Part shown: positions 16,755 to 24,660 of the stretch, piece by piece
How positions within the stretch are numbered: position 1 is the stretch's first letter
Layout: each line of letters starts with the position of its first letter
Origin: Arthrobacter crystallopoietes
GTDB lineage: Bacteria > Actinomycetota > Actinomycetes > Actinomycetales > Micrococcaceae
Assembly: GCF_017603825.1 (NCBI RefSeq)
Contig: NZ_CP072014.1
Coordinates: 1,984,001 to 2,048,000 of the forward strand
Reading direction: 5' to 3'
DNA: 64,000 nucleotides
Position numbers and translations under genes: made by a program
The notes under the pieces: generated by a model
The model's database searches: none
Told to the model about the DNA's origin: nothing
Seen by the model: the letters and a program-made list of their open reading frames with translations, nothing else

Positions 16755-16987
16755 GGCGCCACTTTGCCATGAAGCGGCCGCGCTGGATAGGGGAGGAGAT
16801 GAACCCTTCAAGAGGAGAGTGCCGGAAAGTTTGTTGGCCTTTTTTCTGCTGCCTCCACCCCGTGGTGTGTGCGGGGGCACCAATTGTCATAGCCCGCGGC
16901 AGTGCCATCCAGCGGCGGCGCGGGGCAAGGCAATTTGTGTCAGATTTCCGCCTTCTGCAGGCCGGCGTCGTCAATTAGATTGAACGG

Positions 16988-17959
16988 ATGAACGCAAAGC
17001 CCATAGTTACCGTCCTTGCAGGGGACAGGCCCGTCATCGGACTGGAGAAGCTGCAGGAGCACGCGGAGTTCAGGATCACGGACATAGAAGGCCTGGGAAC
17101 CGCGCTGTCCGGGGCGGAGGTGCTGTATATGTGGGACTTTTTCGCCGAGGGACTGCAGGACGTGTGGCCGAACGCGGACGCGCTGAAGTGGATCCACGTC
17201 CCGGCAGCCGGTGTGGACAAGTTGCTATTTCAGGAGCTCGTCGAATCGGACGTGATCGTCACGAACGCCCGCGGCATCTTCGACCGGCCGATGGCGGAGT
17301 TCGTCCTGGGCGGCGTCTTGCACTTTGCCAAAGGATTCGGACTGGCCGGTGAGCGGCAGCGCCGGCAGCAGTGGAAAAGCTGGCCGACAACGGAAGTTGC
17401 AGGGGCACGGGTTCTGGTCGCCGGCACCGGGAGCATCGGCCGTTGTACCGCCAGGCTCCTGCGCGCCGTCGGAATGGACGTCGATGGTCTGGGCCGCACC
17501 GCCAGGACCGGGGACCGCGACTTCGGCACGGTGCACGCGAGCGCGGACTTTGCCAAGGTGGCCGGTGGGTATGACTACGTGGTGCTTGCCGCCCCGCTGA
17601 CATCGGCTACAGAGCGAATGGTCAGCCGAGCGGTCCTGGAATCGATGAAGTCCTCTGCCGTGCTGGTTAACGTGGGCCGGGGCAGGCTGGTGGACCAGGA
17701 CGCCTTGGTCCAGGCTCTGCAGGCCGGGCGGTTGGGCGGCGCCGTGCTCGACGTCTTCGAAACTGAGCCACTGCCCCAAGACCATGAGTTGTGGCAGCTG
17801 GACAACGTCCTCGTTACTCCGCATATGTCAGGTGATTCGCAGAACTGGCTGGACGAACTGTCCGCGCAGTTCGAAAGCAACTTCCATGCCTGGCGGCAGG
17901 GGAAACCGCTGGCCAATGTGGTGGTCAAGCGGCTCGGCTTTGTTCCGTGGGACCGTTAG
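16988..17959 (+). CDS. D-isomer-specific 2-hydroxyacid dehydrogenase
   Basis: This 323-aa protein has the two-domain architecture of the family: an N-terminal substrate domain, then the Rossmann motif VLVAGTGSIGRCTARLLRAVGMDVDG (from about residue 139). The catalytic Arg lies in VNVGRGRLVDQDALVQAL, Glu in VFETEPLPQDHELWQLDN and His in VTPHMSG. It should reduce a 2-oxo acid with NAD(P)H or run in reverse. It resembles the glyoxylate/hydroxypyruvate reductase branch more than phosphoglycerate dehydrogenase because no ACT domain is present. The gene is monocistronic. Confidence 0.9.
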   Translation: MNAKPIVTVLAGDRPVIGLEKLQEHAEFRITDIEGLGTALSGAEVLYMWDFFAEGLQDVWPNADALKWIHVPAAGVDKLLFQELVESDVIVTNARGIFDRPMAEFVLGGVLHFAKGFGLAGERQRRQQWKSWPTTEVAGARVLVAGTGSIGRCTARLLRAVGMDVDGLGRTARTGDRDFGTVHASADFAKVAGGYDYVVLAAPLTSATERMVSRAVLESMKSSAVLVNVGRGRLVDQDALVQALQAGRLGGAVLDVFETEPLPQDHELWQLDNVLVTPHMSGDSQNWLDELSAQFESNFHAWRQGKPLANVVVKRLGFVPWDR

Positions 17960-17977
17960 CCAGAGGTCACGTCTGCA

Positions 17978-18553
17978 TCAGTGGTGTCCGTGATCTGAGT
18001 CGTCTCGTTCGTCTTCCCACCGGTCCCGTGACTCATCCAGCCGGTCCTCCCATTGATCCCGGGCCTCGTCCTGTTGGTCCTCCCAGCGGTCCTGGTCTTC
18101 GTCATCCCAGGTGTCCCTGCCGTGGTCGTTGTCCCACTGTTCCCGGTCCTCGGTCCCCTCGGGGTTCCGCCAATCTTCCCGCTCATGGGAGAAGGTGTCC
18201 TCGGGGGCCGGAAGTACTGGCGTTTGGGCCACGTCCGGCTGGGCGGTTTCCCCCGCCAGCACTTCCAAATCGTTGCGGACCGCGGCCAGCGCTTTCGCAG
18301 CTTTCTGCTGCATTTCCGCCGCGATGTGCCCGTCCGTGGCCGCCTTCTCCAAGTCCTTCTCCAGCAGGCCAACTTCGTTCAGGGCAATGGGAAGGTTCTG
18401 CTCTGATGCCAGCTGTTTGATGGTGCTGGCCCGTTCCTGCAAGGTGTCGAGGGCCTTTGCTGCCGCATCTTCCTGCTGGGCGCAACCTGCCAGCACCGCT
18501 GCGGTGACTAAGCCGGCCAGGAGCGTTCGGGTGAGGGCTGCCGGCCGGTTCAT
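17978..18553 (-). CDS. Acidic lipoprotein coupled to a Ser/Thr kinase
   Basis: This 191-aa protein begins with a lipoprotein signal (LLAGLVTAAVLAGC, acylated Cys about 23). A helical region of heptad-like character follows (AKALDTLQERASTIKQLASEQ, residues 30-90). The tail is strongly acidic with repeated RW/QWED units (DRWEDQQDE, DQWEDRLDE, DRWEDERDD) and ends in HGHH. The start overlaps the kinase stop by 4 nt (ATGA), so the two proteins are made together. I do not recognise a domain. The charged tail could bind metal or cell-wall polymers and may form part of the sensing unit for the kinase, which is inference. Confidence 0.75.
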   Translation of the reverse strand: MNRPAALTRTLLAGLVTAAVLAGCAQQEDAAAKALDTLQERASTIKQLASEQNLPIALNEVGLLEKDLEKAATDGHIAAEMQQKAAKALAAVRNDLEVLAGETAQPDVAQTPVLPAPEDTFSHEREDWRNPEGTEDREQWDNDHGRDTWDDEDQDRWEDQQDEARDQWEDRLDESRDRWEDERDDSDHGHH

Positions 18554-19887
18554 GGTGTGAGGCTTTCTTGGAGCTGCTGCAGGTGCGCGTCCAGTTCCGC
18601 AGGCACTGAAGGAGCGGGCGCTTGCACGGGAGCGGACCTCCCGGAGGTGGCGATCACGGCACCGAAGATTAGCGCCGCAACCATGAGGAGCAGGGCCGCC
18701 GTCGCCAGGCCTAGTTGCAACATGGGCGGCTTTCGTTTGCCCCGGGTCCGGGCGACCGCGGACCTGGACTGCGCTGGTCGATCAAGCCCATCGACCGGGG
18801 CCGGTTGCCCCGCCGGCCTTTCCGGCAGGCCCCGCCAGGGCAAGCCTTGGGTGGCGTTGGTCATTTGGCTCGTCTTCAGGACGGGCAGTGCGATGTGTGC
18901 TGTCGGCGGTTCTGGGCCGATGCGGGTACCGGCCGAAGGCACGGCAACGGTACCGGAACCGGCTCTTGCAGCGGCGGGTGCCTCGCTGCCGGAAATCATT
19001 CGGAGGGCCTGGGCGGCTTCGACGGCGACAGGCCGATGCCGGGGGTCCTTGGCCGTCATGGCTTCAAGAAGTCCGGCCAGGTCCGGGCCGAGGTTCCCCG
19101 GTATTCTAGGTGGGTGCGCCAGCCTGGCTCTGGCCGATGCCAAGGGTGGGCCGGGATATTCCAATTCGCCCGTGAGACACTGCAGCAGCACCAGGCCAAG
19201 AGAATAGACGTCCGAAGGAGCTCCAACCGCTGCGCCGGTCACCTGTTCGGGACTGAGATAGCCGGCGGTGCCCAATGTGGTCCCGGAGGGGGCCAGCGGC
19301 ATTCCGTTAATCATTCTGGCGATGCCGAAATCAGCGAGCTTGGGGTGCGGAGCTTCGTCGTCAAAGTAGCGGGCCATGACGATATTGCCCGGCTTAACAT
19401 CGCGATGGACGATGTTGCGCCGGTGGATGTAGTGAAGGGCGGAAGCCAGTTCGGCGCCGAGCCGGACCGTTTCCAGCTGATCCAGCGGTCCGGCATCGAG
19501 GTAGCGTCCGAGGTCGACCCCCGGGATGAGTTCCATAACGAGCCAGGACACGGTCCCGCCGTCGAAAGGGGAGCTGCCGGCATCGTAGAGGGTGACCAGA
19601 CCCGGGTGGTTCAGCCGGGCCAGCGTCGCGATTTCCTCGTGGTGCCAACGGAGCCGTTCCGGGTCAACGGGATCCGGGCGGTAAACCTTGAGTGCCACCT
19701 CGCGGCCAAGGACTTCGTCGCAGGCCCGGTAAACCGTTCCCATGCCACCCAGCCCGATGACCGGACCCACTCGGTAACGGCCGCCCAGAAGACGATCCGA
19801 GGTACCCGGAACCGGGTGGTCCGTCATCAGATTCCCCGTCGTGTCCGGCGAGGTTCTGGTCGCAAAGACGCCGTCTTTAGCTGTCAT
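18550..19887 (-). CDS. PknB-type serine/threonine protein kinase
   Basis: This 445-aa membrane kinase shows the glycine loop GLGGMGTVYRA, Lys in VALKVY, the catalytic loop HRDVKPGN and DFGIARM. A substrate loop (TLGTAGYLSPEQVTG) follows, then a Pro/Ala linker and one transmembrane helix (LGLATAALLLMVAALIFGAVIA) near residue 400. Only about 25 residues lie outside, so there is no PASTA sensor domain; sensing may rely on the coupled lipoprotein. The ATG at 19887 has GGGAGCGG upstream; ATG 19827 with GGGGAA is an alternative start nearer the domain. A small hairpin (AGCCAGA/TCTGGCT, 19905-19925) lies upstream. Confidence 0.92.
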   Translation of the reverse strand: MTAKDGVFATRTSPDTTGNLMTDHPVPGTSDRLLGGRYRVGPVIGLGGMGTVYRACDEVLGREVALKVYRPDPVDPERLRWHHEEIATLARLNHPGLVTLYDAGSSPFDGGTVSWLVMELIPGVDLGRYLDAGPLDQLETVRLGAELASALHYIHRRNIVHRDVKPGNIVMARYFDDEAPHPKLADFGIARMINGMPLAPSGTTLGTAGYLSPEQVTGAAVGAPSDVYSLGLVLLQCLTGELEYPGPPLASARARLAHPPRIPGNLGPDLAGLLEAMTAKDPRHRPVAVEAAQALRMISGSEAPAAARAGSGTVAVPSAGTRIGPEPPTAHIALPVLKTSQMTNATQGLPWRGLPERPAGQPAPVDGLDRPAQSRSAVARTRGKRKPPMLQLGLATAALLLMVAALIFGAVIATSGRSAPVQAPAPSVPAELDAHLQQLQESLTP

Positions 19888-20012
19888 AGCCGTCCGCTCC
19901 CTGCAGCCAGAAATGCTGTCTGGCTTTGCTCGCGTATTTCCCCATGCGGGGCTATGAGTAGGACCTTAGGCGGCCAACCTATGAAGAAGCTGTGACAGTC
20001 CTTTGTCCCGTT

Positions 20013-20471
20013 TCAGGCCTTGGTTGCTGTGTGGCCACGTCCCAGGAGGACACCGAGGCCGAGCATGGCGACACCGAGGACGAAGTGCAGCCAGTTATCG
20101 GCCGTGTTCAGCGGAACGAAGTTGGCCGGGGACTCGTGCCCGATGACCAGCCCGTAGATCCACAGCACCAGGTAGATGGCGCCGCCCCAGATGAGGTAGC
20201 TCCGGGAACCGGACCAACTCCGCGACAGCGCCAGACCGACGGCGCCGAAGAGCAGGTGCACGATATTATGCAGGATTGAAACCTGGAACAGTCCCAGCAG
20301 CATGGCACCGGACTGGTGTCCGGCGAAAGTGAGCTGATCGACCCCGCTGGTAATGCCCGGAACGAAGCCCAGGATCCCGACCAGCAGGAATACCGCGCCG
20401 ACGGCCAATGTAACTGTCTGAACACTGGTCCGCTTGCCCTCACGGATACTGGTTTGATCTGACGTAGTCAT
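20013..20471 (-). CDS. DUF4383 membrane protein
   Basis: This 152-aa protein has four hydrophobic helices in the DUF4383 pattern: AVGAVFLLVGILGFVPG, then SILHNIVHLLFGAVGLAL, IWGGAIYLVLWIYGLV and LHFVLGVAMLGLGVLLGR. The FQVSILHNIVHLLFG motif is diagnostic. Function is unknown in the literature I know. It is divergent from the molybdoenzyme gene, and on the minus strand a promoter element like those of the SigK cluster (20538-20567) lies 67 nt upstream of the ATG. This places it in the same predicted regulon. Confidence 0.88.
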   Translation of the reverse strand: MTTSDQTSIREGKRTSVQTVTLAVGAVFLLVGILGFVPGITSGVDQLTFAGHQSGAMLLGLFQVSILHNIVHLLFGAVGLALSRSWSGSRSYLIWGGAIYLVLWIYGLVIGHESPANFVPLNTADNWLHFVLGVAMLGLGVLLGRGHTATKA

Positions 20472-20537
20472 GATGCTCTTCCTCTCTGATGGACTTGCTT
20501 CCCGGCGGCCGCCTGTTTGTGTGGACTCGCCTGTCCG

Positions 20538-20567
20538 GTATTCGGAGCGGATGCGCAGGTGGTTTGG
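20538..20567 (-). promoter_or_regulatory. Predicted SigK-type promoter for the DUF4383 gene
   Basis: Read on the minus strand the element is CCAAA, 18 nt, CGAATAC, with TCCGAATAC as the extended -10. It has the same spacing and -10 as two plus-strand elements in this cluster. The -10 agrees with the CCGAAT reported for mycobacterial SigK. The leader would be about 60 nt. Confidence 0.6.
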
Positions 20568-20586
20568 ACGTTCCTTGAAGATTCGG

Positions 20587-20616
20587 CCAATACTTTTGCT
20601 CCGCGGCTACGAATAC
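20587..20616 (+). promoter_or_regulatory. Predicted SigK-type promoter for the molybdoenzyme gene
   Basis: The element is CCAAT, 18 nt, CGAATAC. The -10 ends 5 nt before the GTG at 20622, so transcription should begin at or next to the start codon and the message would be leaderless. This also explains why no ribosome site is present. Confidence 0.65.
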
Positions 20617-20621
20617 CGGGT

Positions 20622-22244
20622 GTGAAGAAGCTCAAGAGAATCCCCTTGTCCGTCCTGGCCGCAGCGCTCGCCGGACTGGTTTCGGCCGGAGTGCTGCTGG
20701 GCGTCGCCCAACTGGCCGGCGTCTGGTTCGGTCCGGCCGCGTCGCCGCTGGTCGCTCTCGGCGCGGCCTTCATCGATTTCACCCCGGCCTGGCTGAAGAA
20801 TTTCGCCGTCGAAACCTTCGGCACGGCGGACAAGGCCGTCCTGTTCATCGCGATGGGCGTGGTCACGGCGGTACTGGCCTGCCTGGTCGGATTGCTCGCC
20901 AGGCGCCGCTGGACGTGGGGCGCCGCGGCAGTGATACTGCTGGGCGCAGTGGTCGGTGCCGCCGTAATCACCCGGGCTGGGGCCGGTGTCCAGGATCTAA
21001 TCCCGACGGCGGCAGGCACCCTTGCTGGACTCGTTTCGCTGCGGCTGCTGGAGCGCCGCATTCCGGAGGCAAGAGAAACCGGGGCGGCTGTTGGTCCCGC
21101 TTCGGATGTTCCGGCAGATCCGGACGTTCCGAACAGCCTGCCGGCGCAGGCTGCCCCCGCTGCCTCCCGCCCGCCCACAAGACGTTCCTTCTTTGCCGCA
21201 GCCGGTCTGCTCGCCGTGACCGCCGCCGTCCTGGGGGCGGGCGGCAGCGCGCTCGCCGGTCTGCGCAATAGCGTGGAGGATTTCCGTAAGGCGCTCCGGC
21301 TGCCCTCACCGTTCCGCAAGGCTGAACCACTGCCGGCCGGTGTCCATGCACCCGTAGAGGGGGTGGTCCCTTTCGTCACACCCAACGCGGACTTCTACCG
21401 GATCGATACGGCGCTGGCCGTGCCCCGGATTGATCCACAGACCTGGCAGCTGCGCGTGCACGGCATGGTGGAGGAAGAGTTCACGATGTCCTTCCAGGAG
21501 CTGCTGGATTCCGAACTGCTGGATTCCTACGTGACGTTGACCTGCGTCTCCAACCCTGTCGGCGGGGACCTGGCCGGCAACGCCAAGTGGCTCGGCTATC
21601 CGCTGGCAAAGGTGCTGGAACGCGCCCGCCCGCTACCCGGCGCGGACATGGTGCTGTCCACAAGTGTCGACGGCTTCAGTGCATCGACGCCGCTGGAGGT
21701 GCTGCGCGATGGCCGGGATGCGTTGCTCGCGGTCAGCATGAACGGCGAACCGCTGCCGCTGGACCACGGTTTCCCCGTACGGATGGTGGTGCCCGGGCTC
21801 TACGGCTTCGTTTCGGCCACCAAGTGGGTGGTGGATCTGGAGGTCACAAGGTTCGAGGATAAGACGGCCTATTGGACGGACCGTGGCTGGTCCGAGCGTG
21901 CTCCCATCAAGGCAGCATCACGGATCGAAGCCCCGCGGCCGTTCGCGCGTGTGCCGGCAGGAAAGGTCGCGGTCGGCGGCACCGCGTGGGCCCAGCAGCG
22001 CGGTATCGAACGGGTGGAAGTCCAGGTGGACGAGGGGCCCTGGCAGGAAGCCGAGCTGGCAACCGAAGCCACGGTGGATACCTGGCGCCAATGGTCGTTC
22101 AGCTGGCAAGCCGAGCCCGGGCAGCACTACCTGCGCGTCCGGTCTTATGACGCGGTGGACGGACTGCAGACCGATGAGCGGGCGGACCCGATTCCCAACG
22201 GCGCCTCGGGCTGGCATTCCATCAACGTCACCGTGGAACCCTGA
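20622..22244 (+). CDS. Membrane-anchored molybdopterin-dependent oxidoreductase (sulfite oxidase fold)
   Basis: This 540-aa protein has about four to five N-terminal membrane helices (from SVLAAALAGLVSAGVLLG), a linker with a twin-arginine-like TRRSFFAAAGLLAV, and a periplasm-facing sulfite oxidase-fold domain. The molybdenum-ligand Cys is Cys308 in LTCVSNPVGG. A C-terminal immunoglobulin-like dimerisation domain (VAVGGTAWAQQRGIERVEVQVD) follows. It probably reduces or oxidises sulfoxides or other oxyanions at the cell surface. The GTG at 20622 is favoured because a promoter ends just upstream. It precedes the fasciclin, SigK and RskA genes, as expected for a SigK target. Confidence 0.9.
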   Translation: MKKLKRIPLSVLAAALAGLVSAGVLLGVAQLAGVWFGPAASPLVALGAAFIDFTPAWLKNFAVETFGTADKAVLFIAMGVVTAVLACLVGLLARRRWTWGAAAVILLGAVVGAAVITRAGAGVQDLIPTAAGTLAGLVSLRLLERRIPEARETGAAVGPASDVPADPDVPNSLPAQAAPAASRPPTRRSFFAAAGLLAVTAAVLGAGGSALAGLRNSVEDFRKALRLPSPFRKAEPLPAGVHAPVEGVVPFVTPNADFYRIDTALAVPRIDPQTWQLRVHGMVEEEFTMSFQELLDSELLDSYVTLTCVSNPVGGDLAGNAKWLGYPLAKVLERARPLPGADMVLSTSVDGFSASTPLEVLRDGRDALLAVSMNGEPLPLDHGFPVRMVVPGLYGFVSATKWVVDLEVTRFEDKTAYWTDRGWSERAPIKAASRIEAPRPFARVPAGKVAVGGTAWAQQRGIERVEVQVDEGPWQEAELATEATVDTWRQWSFSWQAEPGQHYLRVRSYDAVDGLQTDERADPIPNGASGWHSINVTVEP

Positions 22245-22272
22245 CCGGTCCCAAAGTTTTTTCCGATCTCAT

Positions 22273-22302
22273 CCAATCCATCCCGGCACCGGTTCCGAAT
22301 AC
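22273..22302 (+). promoter_or_regulatory. Predicted SigK-type promoter for the fasciclin gene
   Basis: The element is CCAAT, 18 nt, CGAATAC, with a full CCGAAT hexamer at 22295-22300. Spacing is identical to the element at 20587. The transcript would have a leader of about 70 nt ending in the AAGGAG ribosome site of the fasciclin gene. Confidence 0.65.
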
Positions 22303-22376
22303 ATCATGACAGCCCGGGAGCGTTGCTTTCGGAACAGGAGGCGGCAGGAGCCGCGCCACCCTCAAGGAGAAAAGCC

Positions 22377-23063
22377 ATGTTGAAGAACAGCAGCAGGAAC
22401 TTTGCAGCACTCGGAATGATCGCAGTGGCGACCCTCGGCCTGTCCGCCTGTGGCGGTGGGTCCGAGGAAACGGACAACGCCGGCGCGGCCCCCGAATCCA
22501 CCACCGGATCCGAGTCGACCACAACGGAGTCCATGGCCCCGGAGTCCGGCGAAGCCATGGATCCGGCCGCCAACCTTGTTGGCCCGGCCTGCGCCGATTA
22601 CGCGGCTGCGGTGCCGGACGGCGCGGGGTCCGTGGCGGGCATGGCGAAGGACCCGGTCGCCGTCGCCGCCTCCAACAACCCGATGCTGACCCAGCTGACG
22701 GCAGCCGTTTCCGGCAAACTGAACCCCAAGGTGGATCTGGTGGACACGCTTAACAGCGGCGAGTTCACTGTCTTCGCGCCGGTGGATGAGGCCTTCGGCG
22801 CCATCCCCGCCGAGACGCTGGAAAGCCTCAAGACCGATGACGCCACACTGAGCACCATCCTGACCTACCACGTGGTGGAAGGACAGCTGAGCCCGGACGA
22901 GATCGTCGGTGAACACACCACCGTGCAGGGCGAGTCCGTCGAGGTCAGCGGCAGCGGCGATGAACTGATGGTCAACGACGCCAGCGTTGTCTGCGGCGGC
23001 GTCCAGACCGCCAACGCCACGGTCTACATGATTGATTCGGTCCTGATGCCGCCGGCCAAGTAG
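22377..23063 (+). CDS. Fasciclin-domain lipoprotein (MPT83-like)
   Basis: This 228-aa lipoprotein has signal and lipobox LGLSACGGG, a Ser/Thr/Glu-rich spacer, then one fasciclin (FAS1) domain. The domain includes [25 protein letters not shown] (H1 region) and [14 protein letters not shown] (H2-like YHVV), and ends in [15 protein letters not shown]. It resembles mycobacterial MPT83/MPT70, which are SigK targets and surface adhesion proteins. ATG 22377 has AAGGAG at ideal spacing. A SigK-type promoter lies upstream and a strong hairpin downstream, so it is probably monocistronic. Confidence 0.92.
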   Translation: MLKNSSRNFAALGMIAVATLGLSACGGGSEETDNAGAAPESTTGSESTTTESMAPESGEAMDPAANLVGPACADYAAAVPDGAGSVAGMAKDPVAVAASNNPMLTQLTAAVSGKLNPKVDLVDTLNSGEFTVFAPVDEAFGAIPAETLESLKTDDATLSTILTYHVVEGQLSPDEIVGEHTTVQGESVEVSGSGDELMVNDASVVCGGVQTANATVYMIDSVLMPPAK

Positions 23064-23098
23064 CCGGAAAAGCTCCGCCAGGGGAGCGGAATGGGGAG

Positions 23099-23132
23099 AA
23101 CGACGGCGGCAGCCCCGCCTGCCGCCGTCGTT
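23099..23132 (+). terminator. Terminator hairpin after the fasciclin gene
   Basis: AACGACGGCGGCAG and CTGCCGCCGTCGTT form a perfect 14-bp stem with a CCCCGC loop, 35 nt after the stop. The flanks are not U-rich, but the same GACGGCGG/CCGCCGTC arms occur at other gene ends in the window. Confidence 0.7.
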
Positions 23133-23192
23133 CATCGCCTTACGTAGGTTTTGGAAATGCAGGGGCCGACACAGGAACCAAGGAGGTGCGGA

Positions 23193-23804
23193 GTGTCCGA
23201 CGGGCGTGAGAACCTTGAATCAATGCGAATGCCATGGCTGCGGCCCGTGGGGCCGGACGCCCCGCCGACACAGGAGGAGCTCATCCGGCGCGTGGCGCTG
23301 GGGGACGAATCCGCGTTCGAATCGCTCTATGACTCGGTGTCGCCCACCATCTTCGGGCTGGTGCGCAGGGTTGTCAGGGACCCGGCCCAAAGCGAGGAAG
23401 TCACGCAGGAAATCTTTGTCGAAATCTGGCAGAACGCGGCCCGGTTCGACGCGGACCGCGGCAAGGCCCTCTCCTGGATCCTGGTGATCGCCCACCGGCG
23501 GGCCGTGGACCGGGTACGGGCCAGCCAGGCCAGCATGGACCGGGACCTGCGCCAGGGGACCAAGGAATACCAGGCCAGCTACGACGACGTCGCGGATACA
23601 GTTGAACTGCGGCTGGAATCGGAACGCGTGAACAAGGCGCTGGCCAGCCTGACGGACAGCCAGCGCGAGGCGATCACGCTGGCCTACTACGGCGGCCACA
23701 CCCACCGGGAGGTTGCCACGATGCTGCACATTCCGGTGGGAACAGTAAAGACGCGGATCCGCGATGGCATGATCCGCCTACGGGACAAGTTGGGAGTGGC
23801 GTGA
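23193..23804 (+). CDS. sigK: ECF sigma factor SigK
   Basis: This 203-aa sigma-70 family factor has region 2 (FESLYDSVSPTIFGLVRRVVRDPAQSEEVTQEIFVEIWQ, with the DPAQSEEVTQE core) and region 4 (LTDSQREAITLAYYGGHTHREVATML, VGTVKTRIRDGM). It belongs to the SigK/SigJ-like ECF group that is controlled by RskA-type anti-sigma factors. The GTG at 23193 is chosen because AAGGAGG lies exactly 6 nt upstream; an ATG at 23151 has no site. The stop overlaps the rskA start (TGATG). Three matching promoter elements in the cluster are its likely targets; none is seen directly upstream of sigK. Confidence 0.9.
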   Translation: MSDGRENLESMRMPWLRPVGPDAPPTQEELIRRVALGDESAFESLYDSVSPTIFGLVRRVVRDPAQSEEVTQEIFVEIWQNAARFDADRGKALSWILVIAHRRAVDRVRASQASMDRDLRQGTKEYQASYDDVADTVELRLESERVNKALASLTDSQREAITLAYYGGHTHREVATMLHIPVGTVKTRIRDGMIRLRDKLGVA

Positions 23805-24571
23805 TGGACGAGCAGCTGCATCTTTTGACCGGCGCGTACGCCCTCAACGCCTTGGACAACGACGAACGCGATGCCTTTGAACGGCACGCCCTAGGCGCTG
23901 TGGATACCCGCGAGGAAGTCCGCGGATTGAGCGAAACAGCCGCCATGCTGGCCTACGGCACGCCCGCCGTCGCCCCGCCGCCGGAGCTCAAATCCAAGGT
24001 TATGGCCTCCATCCGCAACACTCGCCAGCTGCCCGTCGACGCAGTGGTCGCCGACCTCGATACGAAACGCAGCGAGAAGAAGGCCAGAAGTACGACGGCG
24101 GTGCGCTGGCTCAGTGCCGCGGCCGGAGTTCTGCTGGTGACCACGGCAGCGCTGGGTGGCTGGGCCGTGGGCGTCTCCAATGACCAGGAACGGACCGAGC
24201 AGCGCCTCCAGGCGCTGGCAGAGCAGCAGAGCCAGGTGATGTCGGTCCTGACGGCGCCGGATGCCAAGATGATTCCGGGCCGGATGCCGGACGGTGCCGC
24301 GGTGACCATCGCCTTGTCCGCGCAGGCCGACAAGGGCGCAGTCATCACGCACGACCTTCCTCAGCTGGAGCAGGACCGGACCTACGAGCTCTGGCTGATC
24401 TCGGACGAGGGCGCCCAGCCTGCGGGCCTGATCCAAGGTGACGCCGCGGGGCAGACCAGCATGAGGCTGCTGGAAGGCGTCTCCGATGCCACCCATCTGG
24501 GCATCACGGTGGAACCTGCCGGCGGATCGCCCCAACCCACCACGGATCCGATCATGCTGCAGGAGCTGTAG
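23804..24571 (+). CDS. rskA: Anti-sigma-K factor RskA
   Basis: This 255-aa membrane anti-sigma factor has an N-terminal zinc-free anti-sigma domain (LLTGAYALNALDNDERDAFERHAL), one transmembrane helix (WLSAAAGVLLVTTAALGGWAVGV, about residues 105-127) and an extracellular RskA domain. That domain contains LEQDRTYELWLISDEGAQPAGLI and HLGITVEPAGGSPQPT. RskA holds SigK at the membrane and releases it after regulated proteolysis. The start codon overlaps the sigK stop, giving translational coupling; a GTG one codon earlier (23801) is also possible. Confidence 0.92.
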   Translation: MDEQLHLLTGAYALNALDNDERDAFERHALGAVDTREEVRGLSETAAMLAYGTPAVAPPPELKSKVMASIRNTRQLPVDAVVADLDTKRSEKKARSTTAVRWLSAAAGVLLVTTAALGGWAVGVSNDQERTEQRLQALAEQQSQVMSVLTAPDAKMIPGRMPDGAAVTIALSAQADKGAVITHDLPQLEQDRTYELWLISDEGAQPAGLIQGDAAGQTSMRLLEGVSDATHLGITVEPAGGSPQPTTDPIMLQEL

Positions 24572-24605
24572 GCGGATCCGGTCTGGCTACCAGCCATTAA
24601 GCGAA

Positions 24606-24635
24606 GCGGGCGGCCACCGAAAGGTGACCGCCCGC
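24606..24635. terminator. Bidirectional terminator hairpin
   Basis: GCGGGCGG and CCGCCCGC pair, with CACC/GGTG continuing the stem around a GAAA tetraloop. It lies between the convergent rskA gene and the TPP-enzyme gene. Confidence 0.6.
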
Positions 24636-24660
24636 CGTCGTGAGTCGGACCGAGCAGGGC

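Noticed and set aside
22278-22300. CCATCC to CCGAAT with 11-nt spacing as the SigK promoter of the fasciclin gene
   Set aside because: The spacing is too short; the CCAAT-N18-CGAATAC pairing is shared with two other genes in the cluster.
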